From: DASRHY01 sp046765875
Lineage (GTDB): Bacteria; Actinomycetota; Actinomycetes; Propionibacteriales; Kribbellaceae
Length of the DNA stretch: 5,865 bases
Reading direction: 5' to 3'
Assembly: GCA_046765875.1 (NCBI GenBank)
Contig: JBKPSJ010000335.1
Span: 1-5,865 of the forward strand
The position numbers and the translations under genes are program-made. Shown here in pieces: positions 5,033 to 5,865 of this stretch. The notes beneath the pieces were generated by a model that had not been told where the DNA came from, made no database searches, and was given only the letters and a program-made list of their open reading frames with translations. How positions within the stretch are numbered: the first letter of the stretch is position 1; each line of letters opens with the position of its first letter.

Positions 5033-5620
5033 CTACTTGATGCCGACCACCATGGAGTCGGGACCGACCAGCTGTTCAACTAGCTGTGCCGGAATCCGGC
5101 GTCGGCCAGCCATGTCCGGCAGTCGGTTCCGGTGTAGTCGAAGCCCTCCTGCGTCTCGATCAGCATGTTCACGCTCATGAGGAGTCCGAACGTGTTGGCG
5201 CGGCGTTCGTCGTCGATGATGCTGTCGAAGATGATGAGGGCTCCGCCGGCGGGCAGGGCGTCGTAGGCCTTGCGCAGCAGGAGCCGCTTCTCGTAGAGCC
5301 CCCAGTCGTGGAGGATGTGTCCCATCACCAAGACGTCGGCCCCCGGGAGTGGCTCGCTGAAGAAGTCCCCTGGGTGGAACCGCAAGCGCTCGGTCAGCCC
5401 GTTGGCGGCGACGTATTTCTCGAAGACGGGGGCGCCGGGCGGAAGGTCGAACCCACCGCCGGACAGATGGGTGTGGCGGCGGGCGAGCTGGACCGGCAAG
5501 CATCCTTGGGCAGTACCGATGTCGACCACGGTGCCGTGTTGTTCCCACGGAAACTTCTCCCGCGATGGCCCGTGCAGCGCCCAGGCTGATGCCGGTCATC
5601 GCGTGGAGGCCGCTGCGCAC
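5033..5620 (-). pseudogene. Truncated, frameshifted family-2 O-methyltransferase (SAM-dependent)
   Basis: The remnant covers roughly the C-terminal half of a Methyltransf_2-type small-molecule O-methyltransferase (normally about 330-350 aa). Reading 5' to 3' on the minus strand: frame A gives LHAMTGISLGAARAIA, then an extra base in the C run near 5557-5561 shifts it to frame B, which continues EKFPWEQHGTVVDIGTAQG (SAM motif I), GFDLPPGAPVFEKYV, RFHPGDFFSEPLPGADVLVM, ILHDW with the family's catalytic-type His, and ALPAGGALIIFDSIIDD. Frame B stops at 5080 after AGFRHS, but frame A resumes the family's usual end, EQLVGPDSMVVGIK, stopping at 5033. So there are two opposite indels. The N-terminal dimerisation half is absent; the break lies near 5620-5640 beside a tRNA-like segment. 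The GTG at 5620, with GGGAGG 6 bases upstream, would start only a broken product. Confidence 0.85.
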
Positions 5621-5865
5621 GGGCCACCTCCCGAGCTGTATGCGGCGGTGTAGTTCCTACTCGCAATGAGAAGGTCGCCGGTTCGAGACTCGACAGCCTG
5701 CGAGTAGTGCAGCGCTCGAGGTGTCGACTACGTCGGCGCTGCGCCGTTGACAGTTCCTTGCCCTTCCTGGCTTTCGATCGTGGGCCGCCGCGTCCTGCAC
5801 GCAACCCCGCGCACGTGGCGCCCGTTCCGGCGAACAAGCCGCTCGGCGCTCGCACACTCACTTAA
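5621..5865. other. Junction region with repeats, no convincing gene
   Basis: The missing N-terminal half of the methyltransferase is not found here: all frames give Arg/Pro/Ser-rich text. The stretch holds the tRNA-like segment and 9-bp inverted repeat at 5650-5707, a GCAGCGC (5709-5715) / GCGCTGC (5736-5742) inverted repeat, a 13-bp palindrome CGGCGC-T-GCGCCG (5734-5746) and an isolated TTGACA (5747-5752) without a fitting -10 box. Confidence 0.45.
5650..5707 (+). repeat. tRNA-like remnant framed by a perfect 9-bp inverted repeat
   Basis: GTAGTTC (5650-5656) resembles the start of a tRNA D-arm, and GGTCGCCGGTTCGAG (5673-5687) looks like a variable loop and T-arm with the conserved GGTTCGA. 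The 3' side of the T-stem (CTCGA) does not pair with GCCGG, and no acceptor stem closes, so this is not a working tRNA. CTACTCGCA (5657-5665) and TGCGAGTAG (5699-5707) are perfect inverted repeats around the T-arm-like part. It may be the scar of an integration at a tRNA gene. Confidence 0.4.

Noticed and set aside
5086..5589. Plus-strand 167-aa ORF
   Set aside because: It is antisense to the methyltransferase, whose motifs are clear on the minus strand; the plus translation is a mirror of GC-rich codons.
5650..5707. A functional tRNA gene
   Set aside because: The T-stem does not pair, the D-loop is missing and no acceptor stem closes; only tRNA-like pieces are present.
5747..5752. TTGACA as a plus-strand promoter
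   Set aside because: No TANNNT-like box lies 16-19 bases downstream and no gene follows within the window.
1..5865. CRISPR array or other regular repeat array
   Set aside because: No direct repeat unit recurs with regular spacing; the repeats seen are short inverted repeats and one 7-bp direct repeat pair.

Overview
The window is GC-rich, with strongly GC-biased third codon positions. It carries an F420-dependent (Ddn-type) oxidoreductase gene, a remnant of an actinobacterial-looking IS1380-type element, and a promoter that appears to drive a leaderless GTG-start gene. Together these suggest an actinobacterium, most likely a Mycobacterium or Mycolicibacterium relative. This assignment rests on gene content and style, not on a database match.

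Left part (1-1820): an intact plus-strand gene of unknown function (42-779) ends at a small hairpin. It is followed by a dead IS1380-family transposase (916-1612) that has lost its middle and is split over three reading frames. A cluster of palindromes (1766-1821) closes this segment.

Centre (1798-3310): two remnants of apparent membrane proteins, a short minus-strand hydrophobic ORF (1798-1971) and a plus-strand one with compensating frameshifts (2055-2435), lie beside a compact and apparently functional minus-strand operon. That operon encodes a 68-aa XRE/HTH regulator and a 132-aa four-helix membrane protein, coupled by an ATGA overlap. Its promoter (TTGACA, 17 bp, CATGCT) places the transcription start on the GTG start codon. 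The promoter also overlaps a palindrome and repeated CTTGACA-like half-sites, which fits autoregulation. A small divergent plus-strand ORF of unknown function (3074-3307) lies just beyond.

Right part (3310-5865): two intact minus-strand genes encode a RibD_C/dihydrofolate-reductase-like protein (3504-4100) and a Ddn-type deazaflavin-dependent oxidoreductase (4365-4775). Further right is a truncated family-2 O-methyltransferase pseudogene (5033-5620) with two compensating frameshifts. It is followed by about 245 bp without a convincing gene, containing a tRNA-like segment framed by a perfect 9-bp inverted repeat.

Overall this looks like accessory DNA undergoing decay: one IS remnant, two or three broken genes, and four or five intact genes not linked by one pathway. 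The best candidate for a small self-contained system is the regulator/membrane-protein pair with its leaderless, palindrome-bearing promoter. I do not see a large undescribed system.
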